From assembly GCA_027625915.1 (NCBI GenBank), contig JANTQA010000075.1:1364001-1428000 (forward strand): a DNA stretch of 64,000 nt, read 5' to 3'. The position numbers were made by a program, and so were the translations under genes. Of the stretch, positions 34,601 through 44,829 are shown piece by piece; positions within the stretch are counted from its first letter, which is position 1; each line of letters opens with the position of its first letter. Origin of the DNA: Anaeramoeba flamelloides. Lineage: Eukaryota > Metamonada > Anaeramoebidae. The notes under the pieces were generated by a model. The model worked only from the letters and a program-made list of their open reading frames with translations, did not search any database and was not told where the DNA came from.

Positions 34601-35516
34601 AAAAGTATTTTTGATAAAAAACAAAAAAGAAAAGAAAAGAAAGAAAAAAGGGATTATAACAGATAAACTACTGACTGTTATTGTTGAAATAAATCGTCAC
34701 TGTTTCAAGAGATGAAATTAATTAATATAATTATATTTATTTTGGAGAAACATTTTTATAAATTGGTGATAAAAAAAATTATAAGGTGGGTTAATATTAT
34801 TTGATTTTTTTTTTGTTTGTTTTGTTTTTTGAATAAAAATTTATTTAACATTATTGTGAGTCGATTCAAAATTACTTTTATATAAGAAAATAATTATTTT
34901 TAGATTATGTATAAAAAATTGAAACTATTTAGGAGGGGTTTTTAAAATATGTAAAATATGAAAAACAGAAAACATCTTATTTAGGTTAGTTATAGGTTAT
35001 GTTATTGTTAGGATAGTGGTTGATAATAATAAATTCTAAAAAAAGAATAATAATAATAATAAAATTATCAACTTTTCCTTTTTAAATCTGATAAATGTAC
35101 CTACAAAACAGTTTGCTATTAAGAAAGCTATAAAGTTCAACTAATTACCCAATGGTTATATACATTTCAATCGATACTTTTCTTTTCTTCAAAATTGATA
35201 AGAAGCCATTTAAAATCGTGAAATTGGAAAAAAAATTTAAAAATAGTTATTCACATTGATTGGATCCATTAAACCAGTTTTCTCAAGTTACAGAATTCAA
35301 AATTCGGTTTAAATTTATGAATAAATTTTCCAAAACAAAACAAATATAAATTTAAAAGATCTAGTCAAAAAATAAAATTTGAGAAAAAAAATTATTGAAA
35401 AAAATTTTTTTTTTCTTTTTAACTGAGAATAATTTTAAAGATCGTAATTAAAAAATTATTTTGATCTTAAAAAAAGATTCTTTGACACTTGAGGTATCAA
35501 AAAAGGGTAAAAAAAT
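34601..35516. other. AT-rich spacer downstream of the tRNA
   Basis: No gene was recognised. The poly-T required for RNA polymerase III termination of the minus-strand tRNA is the A run at about 35509-35515. Confidence 0.45.
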
Positions 35517-35587
35517 TTCGGAATCCGGGAATTAAACCCGGGCCAACTGGGTGAAAACCAGACGTTCTACCACTATACTAATCCCGA
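35517..35587 (-). tRNA. tRNA-Glu (anticodon UUC)
   Basis: Read on the minus strand, the acceptor arms are TCGGGAT and ATTCCGA (seven pairs, one G-U), with discriminator A. The D arm has the B-box-like 'agtggtagaac' layout, the anticodon loop is TTTTCAC with anticodon TTC, and the T arm is CCGGG-TTTAATT-CCCGG. 'ctggttttcacccag' is the hallmark of eukaryotic tRNA-Glu(UUC). There is no intron. A T run follows the 3' end, as expected for RNA polymerase III. CCA is not encoded. One weak pair in the D stem and one at the top of the anticodon stem are the only oddities. Confidence 0.92.
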
Positions 35588-35950
35588 TAGAAATAAAACG
35601 TCTTTTTTATTTATTTTATTTTTCAAATAATATATATAAATATTTTTAATAGATTTTACTTATATTATTAAAGTCAAATTTTTTATAAACCTACACATAA
35701 AGAACACTTTATATATAAAAAAAGAATACTTTATAAATAGAAAGTGTATTGGCAGTCAATCGAAGATAAATACATTGAATTACAACTTTCATTATAGTTC
35801 AATAACATTTTTTCAACACAAAAGCTAAAATCTCAAATCATTTCTACTAATGTCATAATAATAACCCATTTGAAAAACGAAATCCGACACCACTATTAAT
35901 TTCAACACAGATGGAATAATATTGTCATTCAGCTAACACAAAAAATGATA

Positions 35951-36428
35951 AACAGTCAAAATAATGTGTTATCAACCACGATAATCTGTGTTTCAAAATA
36001 TTATCAGTGCTTTTTTTTCTTCTTGTACTAAGGCAACATCCAATCAACTACCAAATAGTATACCTAATTTTAAATCAATTTTGAAAGTAAAGGTTGGATA
36101 TTTTTGGTAAAATTTAAATTAATTATGCAAATAGTTGAAAATCTTCCATAATATTCTCAATTTTTTTGAAATTTTTTGTTTTTTTTATGATTCAAATTTT
36201 CAAAAAAATTAACTCTATTTTTTGAGATAAATTTTGCTATTTAGATCCTTCATTTTTAGAATTTCTTTTTAAATAATAGAACTTTAAGAAACCAATACCA
36301 TATTTTTTTAGGGTTTATTATTAATTTCTTTTGATTGGTTAATGTATAGGTCTTCTATAACAAAAAAACACGCTTTTTATTTTGAAACACACATAAAATT
36401 TTTTTACAGGCTTTATTTTGACAACAGT
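35951..36428 (-). mobile_element. non-autonomous Tc1-like element, family A, copy 1
   Basis: About 478 bp, the reverse complement of the copies at 37668-38140 and 54587-55061. The right end is 'ggctttattttgac' then 'aacagt'; the left end is 'acagtcaaaataatg'. An internal landmark is 'aaaccaataccatatttttt'. No open frame. The ends match the TA-plus-CAGTGATCAAAATAAAGC pattern of the family. Confidence 0.8.
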
Positions 36429-37030
36429 CTAAAACAATGTTACATCTCAATTTTTTTAATCCATAAAGAATCTGAAATGATTTTTTCCTTTTATAATTGG
36501 AGGCTTTGGTGATTAATTTTCATTTTTATCTCCTTATAAACTATTTTTCAAACAAAAGGGAACACCTCTCAAATCGTCAATACCATCGAATTTGATTGTT
36601 TAATAAGATAATTACTTATTGGAGATTTTTCTTTTAATCATTCATTTTTTCATTTTTTGCTTTTTTTATTTATGGATATTGAACAGTTGGAAAATGAAAA
36701 AGCAAGATAAGAAGAAACCAATTTGGAAATAATCTACCTGTGTATAAACGGAAACAGTTTATGTTTGATTTTGAATGAGCGAGAAATAGGAATTAAGAAA
36801 GACCATTATTGGATTGATGCATGGAACAAAGAAAAGAGAAATAAAGAAAAAACATTCCAACAAAATACCCGCTGAATTGGGGCTTTATCTTGAAAATGAG
36901 ACTTTAAAGTACAAAAGTTTGATGTGTAAAGAATTATCAATAAAATGTTGAGAACTTTTTCCCAATTCACCTTGTTCAAAGGTTTTTATTGGGTTTATAA
37001 TTTTTTTCATTACAATTTCCAAAACGGGAT
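36429..37030. other. spacer holding a possible broken small gene
   Basis: Apart from the 36672-36875 segment, nothing was recognised. Composition is less AT-rich in 36690-36900. Confidence 0.4.
36672..36875 (+). pseudogene. possible remnant of a small host gene
   Basis: One frame from ATG at 36672 to TGA at 36873 is open for 67 codons except for a single TAA at 36708. The product would start MDIEQLENEKAR and continue after the stop with NLEIIYLCINGNSLCLILNE and then KKDHYWIDAWNKEKR. Its base composition is clearly less AT-rich than the flanks. No family was recognised. It may be a decayed copy of a host gene, an exon of something larger, or chance. Confidence 0.25.
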
Positions 37031-37238
37031 TTCTCATTTCAAATAAAAGGGCACACCAATTTTTAAAATATTGAATTTTAATTTTTATTGTTTTGTTTTA
37101 ATGAGTTTTAAAGATTCTGTTGAGTGTTTTTTTATGTTTTAAAGCGTTTCTTAGATTTTAGAATGATACTACAATTAATTTGATTCACTTATGAATAATT
37201 CTTGAAATTTTTTGTGCCCTTTTATTTGAAAAAGAGTT
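37031..37238. mobile_element. miniature element with Tc1/mariner-type ends
   Basis: About 208 bp. Its ends are inverted copies of 'tttcaaataaaagggcaca' (left near 37037, right near 37211-37229). The right side continues 'aaagagtt' then TA, matching the 'TA-AACTC' start of the transposon at 8213-9240. The outermost left bases have drifted. No coding capacity. Confidence 0.7.
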
Positions 37239-37251
37239 TATTTGAATATTA

Positions 37252-38220
37252 GAGTAGTGAAAAAAATACCGGACATGAAAAAAATCCCTGACAAGATTTT
37301 TAATTGTGAGTATTAGTAAAATTTTTGTCTAATTTCAATCAAATCCTTATTATAAATAACCAATTTTTTTATGAGATTAGTAATAAACCTACCTAATGTC
37401 CATCAAAGTAAGGTGTCTCTAGAATACTCGAGTAATTGTTTGATAGCCTAATGATGATCAACTTTTTTTGAAAAAAAATCGAGTTTTATCGAGGTTTACT
37501 AGAGTTTGGAAAATGATAATTTTTCTTATTGTATTTTGATTGATTGAATGGTGTTTTGAACAAGTGTGGTTTCATCAATCATTATTCTAATAAGTGGGGG
37601 AGTTATAATTGAAAAAGTTCGATTCTTAAAAAAAGGAATTTGATTGTAAATAAATGAAATTACTTTAGTCAAAATAAAGCGTGCAAAAAAATTTAATGCG
37701 TGTTTCAAAATAAAAAGCGTGTTTTTTTGTTATAGTTGACCTATACATTAACCAATCAAAAGAAATTAATAATAAACCCTAAAAAAATATGGTATTGGTT
37801 TCTTAAAGTTCTATTATTTAAAAAGAAATTCTAAAAATGAAGGATCAAATTGCAAAATTTATCTCGAAAAATAGAGTTAATTTTTTTGAAAATTTGAATC
37901 ATAAAAAAAACAAAAAATTTCCAAAAAATTGAGAATATTATGGAAGATTTTCAACTATTTGCATGAATAATTTAAATTTTACTAAAAATAACCAGACCTT
38001 TACTTTCAAAATTGATTTGAACTTAAGTATACTATTTGGTAGTAGATTGGATGTTGCCTTGGTACAAGAATAAAAAAAAGCACGGATAATATTTTGAAAC
38101 ACAGATTATAGTGGTTGTGTACGCTTTATTTTGATCACTGTACACAATAATTTTACTAATATTCACAATTAAAAATCTTGTACGGGATTTTTTTCATGTC
38201 CGGTATTTTTTTCACTACTC
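37252..38220 (+). mobile_element. miniature element family B, interrupted by a family A copy
   Basis: Ends are TA-flanked inverted repeats starting 'gagtagtgaaaaaaatacc' then 'ggacatg'. The arms extend about 70 bp (to 'attagtaaaat' on the left, with its complement at 38150). The body matches 48383-48893, but here 473 bp of family A is inserted at 37668-38140. Without that insertion the element would be about 494 bp. No coding sequence. Confidence 0.85.
37668..38140 (+). mobile_element. non-autonomous Tc1-like element, family A, copy 2 (nested)
   Basis: 473 bp between TA at 37666-37667 and TA at 38141-38142. The left end is 'gtcaaaataaagcgtgc' (the first few bases worn); the right end is 'cgctttattttgatcactg'. 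It sits inside the family B element; the uninterrupted B copy at 48383-48893 shows the empty site, so A inserted after B. Confidence 0.85.
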
Positions 38221-38221
38221 T

Positions 38222-38395
38222 ACTCTAAATAGAAATAATTTTCACTTGATTTTTATTTCTAAAACACCAGCCACAAAGAGAAACGTTCTTTGAGAACTCA
38301 ATTTGTAAAAGGATTTTTATATTTGTGGCTTGTGTTTTAGAAAAAGGAAGTGAAAATTTTTTCCCATTTAAAATTCAAACACCACTATTATTTTG
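38222..38395. mobile_element. worn miniature element, family G
   Basis: The right end 'ggaagtgaaaattttttccc' then 'atttaaaattcaaacacca' matches the right end of the copy at 39421-39595. The left side ('aattttcacttgattttt') is its rough inverse. An internal inverted pair, 'tctaaaacaccagccacaaa' with 'ttgtggcttgtgttttaga', is also present. Confidence 0.55.
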
Positions 38396-39046
38396 TTTTT
38401 TGCTTCCTGAAATTTTGCTCTATTTATTATGTAATTAACAGTATGAACACCAAACTTGAAAAGAATTGTTTAACAAAGAAACAAAAAATTCTTAAAAAGC
38501 AAAACAAAGAGGAAAACTTTTGTTTTAAAAAGACTTTTTAACATTTTTGTTTTTTGACTCACCTTTTGAAGTGAGGCAAAAGATATTAAATCGAATCATT
38601 TAAATATTACAACAAAAATGATCCAAATTGATTCTGTAATATGAGAATATTGAAGTGTTTTGGGTGGGTTGATTTTCAAGAATATTATTTCGAACAAAAT
38701 ACTTTTTTATTTTCTCATAAGAAATGCAAATGGGGTTGTTGAATTCTCAAATGATAGGAAGTTACCAATCACATTACTGTTATTTTCCAAAAAGGATTGT
38801 AAATTTTTATTCAAATTTCCCAAACTAAACACTTTATTTTTACTGTAACAACCAAATCGACAGAGTAAAAATGTGATCATTGAGTTATCAAAGTAAGTTT
38901 AATCTGTTGTCGCAAAATATAATTTCTCAACAAGGTTTTAAAGATCTTTAGATTTTCTTCAACTTATAAACGAGAAAAATATTTTGGAATTAAACTAAAA
39001 ATTTTCATTTTATAATTGGAAAATAATAACAAAAATTTTTAGAAAA
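38396..39046. other. spacer with fragment of the family C long-hairpin loop
   Basis: 38845-39025 matches the loop and part of an arm of the element at 55261-55768 ('gattttcttcaacttataaa' then 'cgagaaaaatattttgg'). The rest is AT-rich without recognised genes. Confidence 0.5.
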
Positions 39047-39361
39047 ATGAACACTCGTGTTTGTCGAAAAAACGGGTAAACAATTTCGTTTCGCTCAAGC
39101 TTTTTGGTGGCTCAAAGAAAGATGACAAATAACAAGCTACTTTTTTCTAAACTCTCTCTAGAAAACAAAAAGAGCAATTTACCAAAAAACGTTTTTGCAC
39201 TGAATTGTGAAAAATCAAGTTTAAATACAAAACCTGAAATTCGTCCCAATGTGGTTTTGGGACAATTGATTTTTAGAAAAGCATATTTATTCCAAAAATT
39301 ACTTCTCAAAAAAATCTCGATAGAAAAGTTGATCTTAAAAATCAAGAAAAAAACAAAGTAA
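39047..39361 (+). CDS. doubtful small basic protein
   Basis: An ATG at 39047 starts MNTRVCRKNG and meets a stop (39077). The same frame then stays open for at least 85 codons to 39361, encoding a basic peptide (KKSNLPKNVFALNCEKSSLN, ending LKIKKKTK). A GT at 39076 and an AG at 39100 would remove 24 bases in frame and bypass the stop, but an intron that short would be exceptional. Base composition is less AT-rich than the flanks. It may be a real small gene, a decayed one, or chance. Confidence 0.25.
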
Positions 39362-39420
39362 TAACCTCAACCATTAAAAGTGTTTTTGAAATGTTTTTCT
39401 TGGATTACAGCTTGATAATA

Positions 39421-39595
39421 CTGGTCTTTGAATTATAAATTGGAAAAATTTCCACTTAGTTTTCATACTTTCCTTTTTCAAAAATAGAAAACGAAACCGA
39501 AATAGCAATCTACTTTTTTGAACCCACTGTTTAGGAAAAACCTGTAAAAGGAAATGGAAGTGAAAATTATGACCCATTTACAATTCAAATACCAG
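39421..39595. mobile_element. palindromic miniature element, family G (best copy)
   Basis: 175 bp flanked by TA (39419-39420 and 39596-39597). The left end is 'ctggtctttgaattataaat'; the right end is the inverse of 'ctggtatttgaattgtaaat'. The arms continue with 'ttccactt' and its complement. Copies are at 58406-58572 and, worn, at 38222-38395. Confidence 0.8.
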
Positions 39596-39597
39596 TA

Positions 39598-40390
39598 AAA
39601 TATATCATTTGTTTTGCAGTTAATTTTTCGAATCTATTCATTTGGGTAGAACTTTGCTTTTTGAGTACTTGAAATTGAAAAAACTGTTTTACTTTATTTC
39701 AACAACCACAATTAAAAAAGCTGTTTTACTTAAATATCTTCAACAATTATAAAATTGAAGGATTTTTAAATTTTGATTTGTTTTAATTCAAAAGTTGTTA
39801 ATTTTCCTTTGATGAATCCTCTAATAATTCTAAAAAAACATAACCCCATTAGAGTAAAGTAATTTGTATAAACTTATTCTGAATATAATCAGTGAATTAT
39901 TAGAATAACGAGATTTATCCCAAAAATAAGAATAAAACAAGTCAAAAAGATTATTTATTTAAACAAACAGAATTCTAAAATCCAAAAAACAACCGACAAT
40001 ATCAATTAGTTACCTTTAAACGAAATCGTTTTAAAGAAATTTCAACTTCAATTTTTTGTGACGACTCCGACGCTCCAAAAACCAAAAAAAAATTATTTCA
40101 ATTTGAGAAATATTATGTATTTTTCAAACCAGAAAAAAACACCCAACAGGTTAACTATTTGTTTTAATATTATATCTTAAAAACGAAAATAACTTTGAAA
40201 CTAATCATTTTTTTTTCACAATCTTTACCAAACAGTAATTTTCTTATTTTCTTTCAAAGATTCAAATTTTTCTTATTTTTTAGATTAACTTTTTTCTCCT
40301 TTTGACAACACTAAAAAAAACCAATACTACCAAAACAATATAAACACCTAAACACAATAACACAACAACAGATCTTTACTCAATTTAAAA
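39598..40390. other. upstream region of the oxidoreductase gene
   Basis: No further gene was recognised. The last 70 bp before the ATG are unusually rich in A and C ('aaacacctaaacacaataac'), a likely 5' UTR or promoter-proximal signature, but no defined element could be named. Confidence 0.35.
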
Positions 40391-41374
40391 ATGACAAAAC
40401 AAATGAAAGCAGTTCTTTTAGATGCCAAAGGAGGAAACCTCACTTATGGAGAAGCAGCGATCCCAAAAACCAAACCAGAATATCTTCGTGTGAAAGTCAA
40501 GGCTGTTGGCCTGAATCCTTTTGACTACAAGCTAATTAACATGCAGTCGATTGTATGGGAAGAATATCCACATATTCTTGGTGTTGATTTGGCAGGTGTC
40601 GTTGATGAAGTCGGCGAAAATGTTGAAGGATTTCAAGTAGGCGACGAGGTCTTTGCACTTACCAATTGTAAGGAAAAGGGAACCTTTGCCGAATATTGCC
40701 TTGTCAGAGCTGACACATGTACCAAAAAACCAAAGGAAATGTCCTGGGAAATGGCGGCTAGTCTCCCCGTTACAGCCTTAACTGCCTGGAGTGCACTTAA
40801 ACGAAAATTCCATATCGAAAAGGGTAAAAGCATTTTCATCCAAGCAGGAGCAGGTGGTGTTGGATCGTATGCAATCCAAATTGCAAAGGCCCATGGATTA
40901 AATGTAATCACAACATGCTCACCAAAAAATAATGAGTTTGTCAAAAGCATGGGCGCTGACCACTGCATTGACTACCACAAAGAAAACATTGTCGAAAAAT
41001 TAAAAGAATACACCAACGGGAAAGGTGTTGATTACATTTTGGAGTCTGTCAATGGAAACAACATTACCACCAACTGGGAAGGATGTAACTTAAACGCACA
41101 ACAATTAACAATTGTTGGTGCCCCAGAAAAGGCCCAACCTTCTTACCATGGCTTCACTTTACATGAATCAATCCTTGCAATGGGACACCTCATGAACAAC
41201 CTTGACTTACAAAGAGATATTGCCAAAATGGGCTATGAATTCCTTGAACTCTATGCAACAGGCAAAATTAAATCAAATGTTACCAAAAAGGTTCCATTCA
41301 ACAAACTGATTGAAAATCTTGAATCAATGAAATCGGGACATACAGTTGGAAAAATTGCAGTCATTATGGATTAA
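40391..41374 (+). CDS. zinc-free quinone-oxidoreductase-like MDR enzyme
   Basis: 327 aa, intronless, ATG at 40391 (a second Met at codon 5). It is a medium-chain dehydrogenase/reductase: N-terminal GroES-like part (about 5-125, with GLNPFDYKL and HILGVDLAGVVDEVG, then GDEV at 84-87), and a Rossmann part with the nucleotide-binding QAGAGGVGSYAIQIAK at 151-166. The Cys/His ligands of catalytic or structural zinc are absent, so it belongs with zeta-crystallin-type NADPH:quinone oxidoreductases, which reduce quinones or other carbonyl and double-bond substrates in the cytosol. The exact substrate cannot be told. Length is normal for the family. Codon use is much richer in G and C than in the signalling genes, and there is no intron; this fits high expression or an origin by gene transfer from bacteria, which only a phylogeny can decide. 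Confidence 0.92.
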   Translation: MTKQMKAVLLDAKGGNLTYGEAAIPKTKPEYLRVKVKAVGLNPFDYKLINMQSIVWEEYPHILGVDLAGVVDEVGENVEGFQVGDEVFALTNCKEKGTFAEYCLVRADTCTKKPKEMSWEMAASLPVTALTAWSALKRKFHIEKGKSIFIQAGAGGVGSYAIQIAKAHGLNVITTCSPKNNEFVKSMGADHCIDYHKENIVEKLKEYTNGKGVDYILESVNGNNITTNWEGCNLNAQQLTIVGAPEKAQPSYHGFTLHESILAMGHLMNNLDLQRDIAKMGYEFLELYATGKIKSNVTKKVPFNKLIENLESMKSGHTVGKIAVIMD

Positions 41375-42850
41375 TTTGAATTTTTATTGGTTTTTTCTTC
41401 AAACTTTGATTGTTCATTTTCTCCTTCAAAACCAAACATCTTTTTGTTTTTAATTTGGTTTGGTTATATCTCAAAAATGTAATTTTAAGCAAAATGATCT
41501 TTCAGAATTTTTATTAAATATTATTCCTAACAAGGGTCTAGATCTGATCCTTCAAAAAAAAAAAATAAAGATTTACAAAAATTATCAAAAACAATTAAAT
41601 CAATTTACTTTTTCTTTTTTTCTTAGAAATTAGTTTTGCAATTTTTAACCTTAGATTCTAAATTTGGAAATAAAATAAATTCTGAGATTCTAAAATATTC
41701 TTTTTAAAACAGAGATACTCACATGAAAAAAATTTTTAATTTTTATCAGAAAGAATACTAATCAATTAAAAACTGATCATCAGGTAATCTACAAGCGTTC
41801 TTCAAAAATCAAGTATGAAAAACTAGAAAAGTTTTTATAAAAAAAGTTCCAAAAAGCCGACTTCAATTTACAATTTGAATGGTTGTGAATTATTATTTTG
41901 AAAATAATTATTTACTTTCAAAGTTTCACTCTTTGGTGCTTTTTAAAATCTCGAAGTTTTTTTTTTTTTTTTTTTCAAAGGAACAATTATTGTTTTAAGA
42001 AAGATCCAAAACTCTTACTTTGTCAAATATCAGAGATTAAACAATAAATACAAATGAGAAAAAATAAAATTAAATCAATTTATACTGAAAGAAAACAATT
42101 TATTACAAATTGAAGATAATTAAGTATTTGAAAATTTTTAATAAGAAAAGATAAATTTTGTATTACAGAAATTAACTTTAGAAAAATATATAGTTTTTTC
42201 CAAAATTATCATGAAATGGTTTCAATATCAAATTTTGATGTTGATAACCATTTTTTTATCTAAGAATATATAAAATAATAAAGCTCATATTGAAAAAAAA
42301 AAAAAAAAAAATTATAAGTTACTATTCAAGAATTTTTACTGATATTCAAAAAATACATTTTCAGATAATATAATGAATTTAAATATTGGAAAGTTGTTGA
42401 GAAATCACATGAAATTTAATCTTAAAAAAATATTTTTTTTTTGATCAAGTCAGAAGAATAATTTTTATATGTGCTCATTTAACAAAAAAAAAATATCAAT
42501 ATATGTTTTCTTATTCTCATTGTGAACTTTTTAAATAAAAATCCTAAAATCAAAATTTGATTTCGTAAACATTTAAGGGAAGCCTTGAACCACTGTATAA
42601 TAAAAATAAACCAAATTGGAAAATTAAAATGATAAAATCATATATTATATGAACGATTATACAATTTTTTTGACTCAATTAAATATAAAATAATTAGAAA
42701 AATAATAATCAAATTTTTATTTTAATATTTTAGTAGGAAATAACTTGTTATCTCCAATATTAGACTCTATAAAACATTTTATTTGCTCTTATTTCACTTT
42801 TTCTTTTATAAAAAATAATTCTTTTAACAAATAATATTTATTTTTTGTTA
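41375..42850. other. AT-rich spacer with a truncated family E arm
   Basis: 42196-42300 resembles one arm of the foldback at 42851-43250 ('tttcaatatcaaattttgat' and 'aagctcatattgaaaaaa'). No gene was recognised. Confidence 0.45.
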
Positions 42851-43250
42851 CCGCTGTTCCAATACTACATGATTTTCTTTTCAATATCAAATTTTGATTG
42901 CTGATATATATTTTTAAAAAGTTGAATCTAAGAATTAGAAAGTTCATATTGAAAAAAAAATTTAATAAATGATTTGATCTGAAAAATAATTTTGTGATGT
43001 GATCGAAAAAAATTCATTTTTCTCAGAGCAAAATATATAACGTTTCTCAATGAATTTCTGATGTTTAGAGTCATTATTGATGTTCTAAATATTTATTTTA
43101 TGAAAATCAGAATAATTCTTAAATATTGGTTCATTTATTAAAATTTTTTTTCAATATGAACTTTCTAATTCTTAGATTCAACTTTTTAAAAATATATATC
43201 AGCAATCAAAATTTGATATTGAAAAAAAATTAGGTTGCCTTGGATAGATG
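42851..43250. mobile_element. foldback element, family E
   Basis: Two nearly perfect inverted arms of about 85 bp: 42876-42962 ('caatatcaaattttgattgc', then 'gaatctaagaattagaaagt') and 43143-43230. The outer ends 'ccgctgttccaatactac' and 'taggttgccttggatagatg' are roughly inverse to each other and similar to the ends of 59137-59580. The 180 bp loop has no coding sequence. Confidence 0.75.
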
Positions 43251-43354
43251 GAAATGGTTTATTTTTTTATTATAAACGGTAAAATAAATTAAATAAATAA
43301 AAAATTAATTGTAATAAATCAAGTTGTATTAAAAATAAATCAAAAATAAACAGA

Positions 43355-44265
43355 AAATTCACAAAATTTATCAACGATTAAATATTTGGGTATTTATTTA
43401 GATAAAATTTCCCGTATATCTTATAATTTAAAAAAGGCGAAAGTAACATATAAAAACTGTAAAAAACTATCAAATAACAATTCTCTGAACAATATTTTTA
43501 AAAATTAGATTATTTAAATCTTAGATCTAATCCAATTGAAATATGCGTTTGGGAATGGATGAACAATAAATAAAAGTCCTAAACGATTAGAATTTTAGAA
43601 TGAACACATTTATTCACTGAAAAACATAAACAAATAAAAAACAAAAATACACATATTCTTATATATAAAACAGAATTCAAATTTGAAAATATAATAATTT
43701 CAGTAAATAAATGGAAAATTTAATTCAAAAATAAATTCAAAAATTTATCTGGAGCTAATTTAGAAAAATAAATAAAATTTAATCAATGAATCAACAATAA
43801 AATTAATTGGAATTCAAAAGATTTAATGAAACGAAAAAAAGAAATATCCAAATAGACATATAACGAGTTACTGAATTCAAAAAGTTGGAAGGTCCATAAA
43901 TATTTCACAAGAATAAAATCTCAAAATTATTTAACAAAAACACAAAAATATTTAAGTTATCCATCAAGTTCAACAATTCTAAAATCTAGACCATTTACTC
44001 TTTTCTTAAATATATATTACATTGAAATAAAAAAAATACAAATAATGTTTCTCCTTTATGTTCAAAATTATAAAAATATTAAAATAATAGAAAATAATGA
44101 TCATTATTAATGTATGTCCTTCCCATGAAAAAGATAGATTAATATCTCACCAATTAAAAATAAAAAAATCTTGTGAATTAATTTTAAATCAAGACAGTTT
44201 GAAATTATTATCATTGATTAATAATCGTGAAACCTATGATTTTATGATTAAGTCCTCTTTCTGAA
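43355..44265 (+). mobile_element. 3' fragment of a LINE reverse-transcriptase ORF
   Basis: 43370-43508 reads LSTIKYLGIYLDKISRISYN followed by LKKAKVTYKNCKKLS, the K-Y-L-G-x-x-L-D motif and following helix that close the reverse-transcriptase domain of LINEs. A second block near 43520-43590 (QLKYAFGNG, then INKSPKRLEF) matches the usual Y-[AG]-x-x-x-W...KRLE region. A further block near 44106-44264 reads NVCPSHEKDRLISHQLKIKK. The reading frame shifts between blocks and several stops occur, and the catalytic palm motifs are missing, so it is a dead, 5'-truncated copy. Confidence 0.65.
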
Positions 44266-44829
44266 ATTTGAGTACAAAAGACAACTGGATTGTAATTTAC
44301 ACTTTTTTCAATGATAATAAAAAGGGTGAAATTATAAAATGAAATTTTGGTGAAATTAAATACACTTCTAAATTTTGTTTTTGTAACGTTTTGAAAACAT
44401 TATGATCAATGAATAAACCCAGAAAATTTATTTTTTTCGGAGTTGAGATCAATTTTGTTATTCCATTTTTTATTGAAAAGAAAATTATTCAATAAATTTT
44501 AATTTTTTCATTTTAAAAAAATTTTACCCCACCCATTACAATTTATTTCATTACAAAACAATAAAAAATCTCTATTACCCCTTATAAAGTATGTTAGAAG
44601 AGAAACCCGAAAATATCAAATTCATATATATTCATTTTAAAGTATCAACAAATTATAAATACAAAGATCGTGAAATATTTAACTAAATTACCGAATTTAA
44701 ACCTTTTGAAATTACACCTTTTTAGATTAATAGTCCATATTTGGAAGTAACAAAATTATTAGATTAACTTTTTTTACAAAAAAATAAAAAATAAATAAAA
44801 TTTTATTAAAATATTATCAAATATTTGGT
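44266..44829. other. 3' flank of the RasGAP gene
   Basis: AT-rich. The RasGAP transcript (minus strand) should end here. Nothing else was recognised. Confidence 0.45.
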
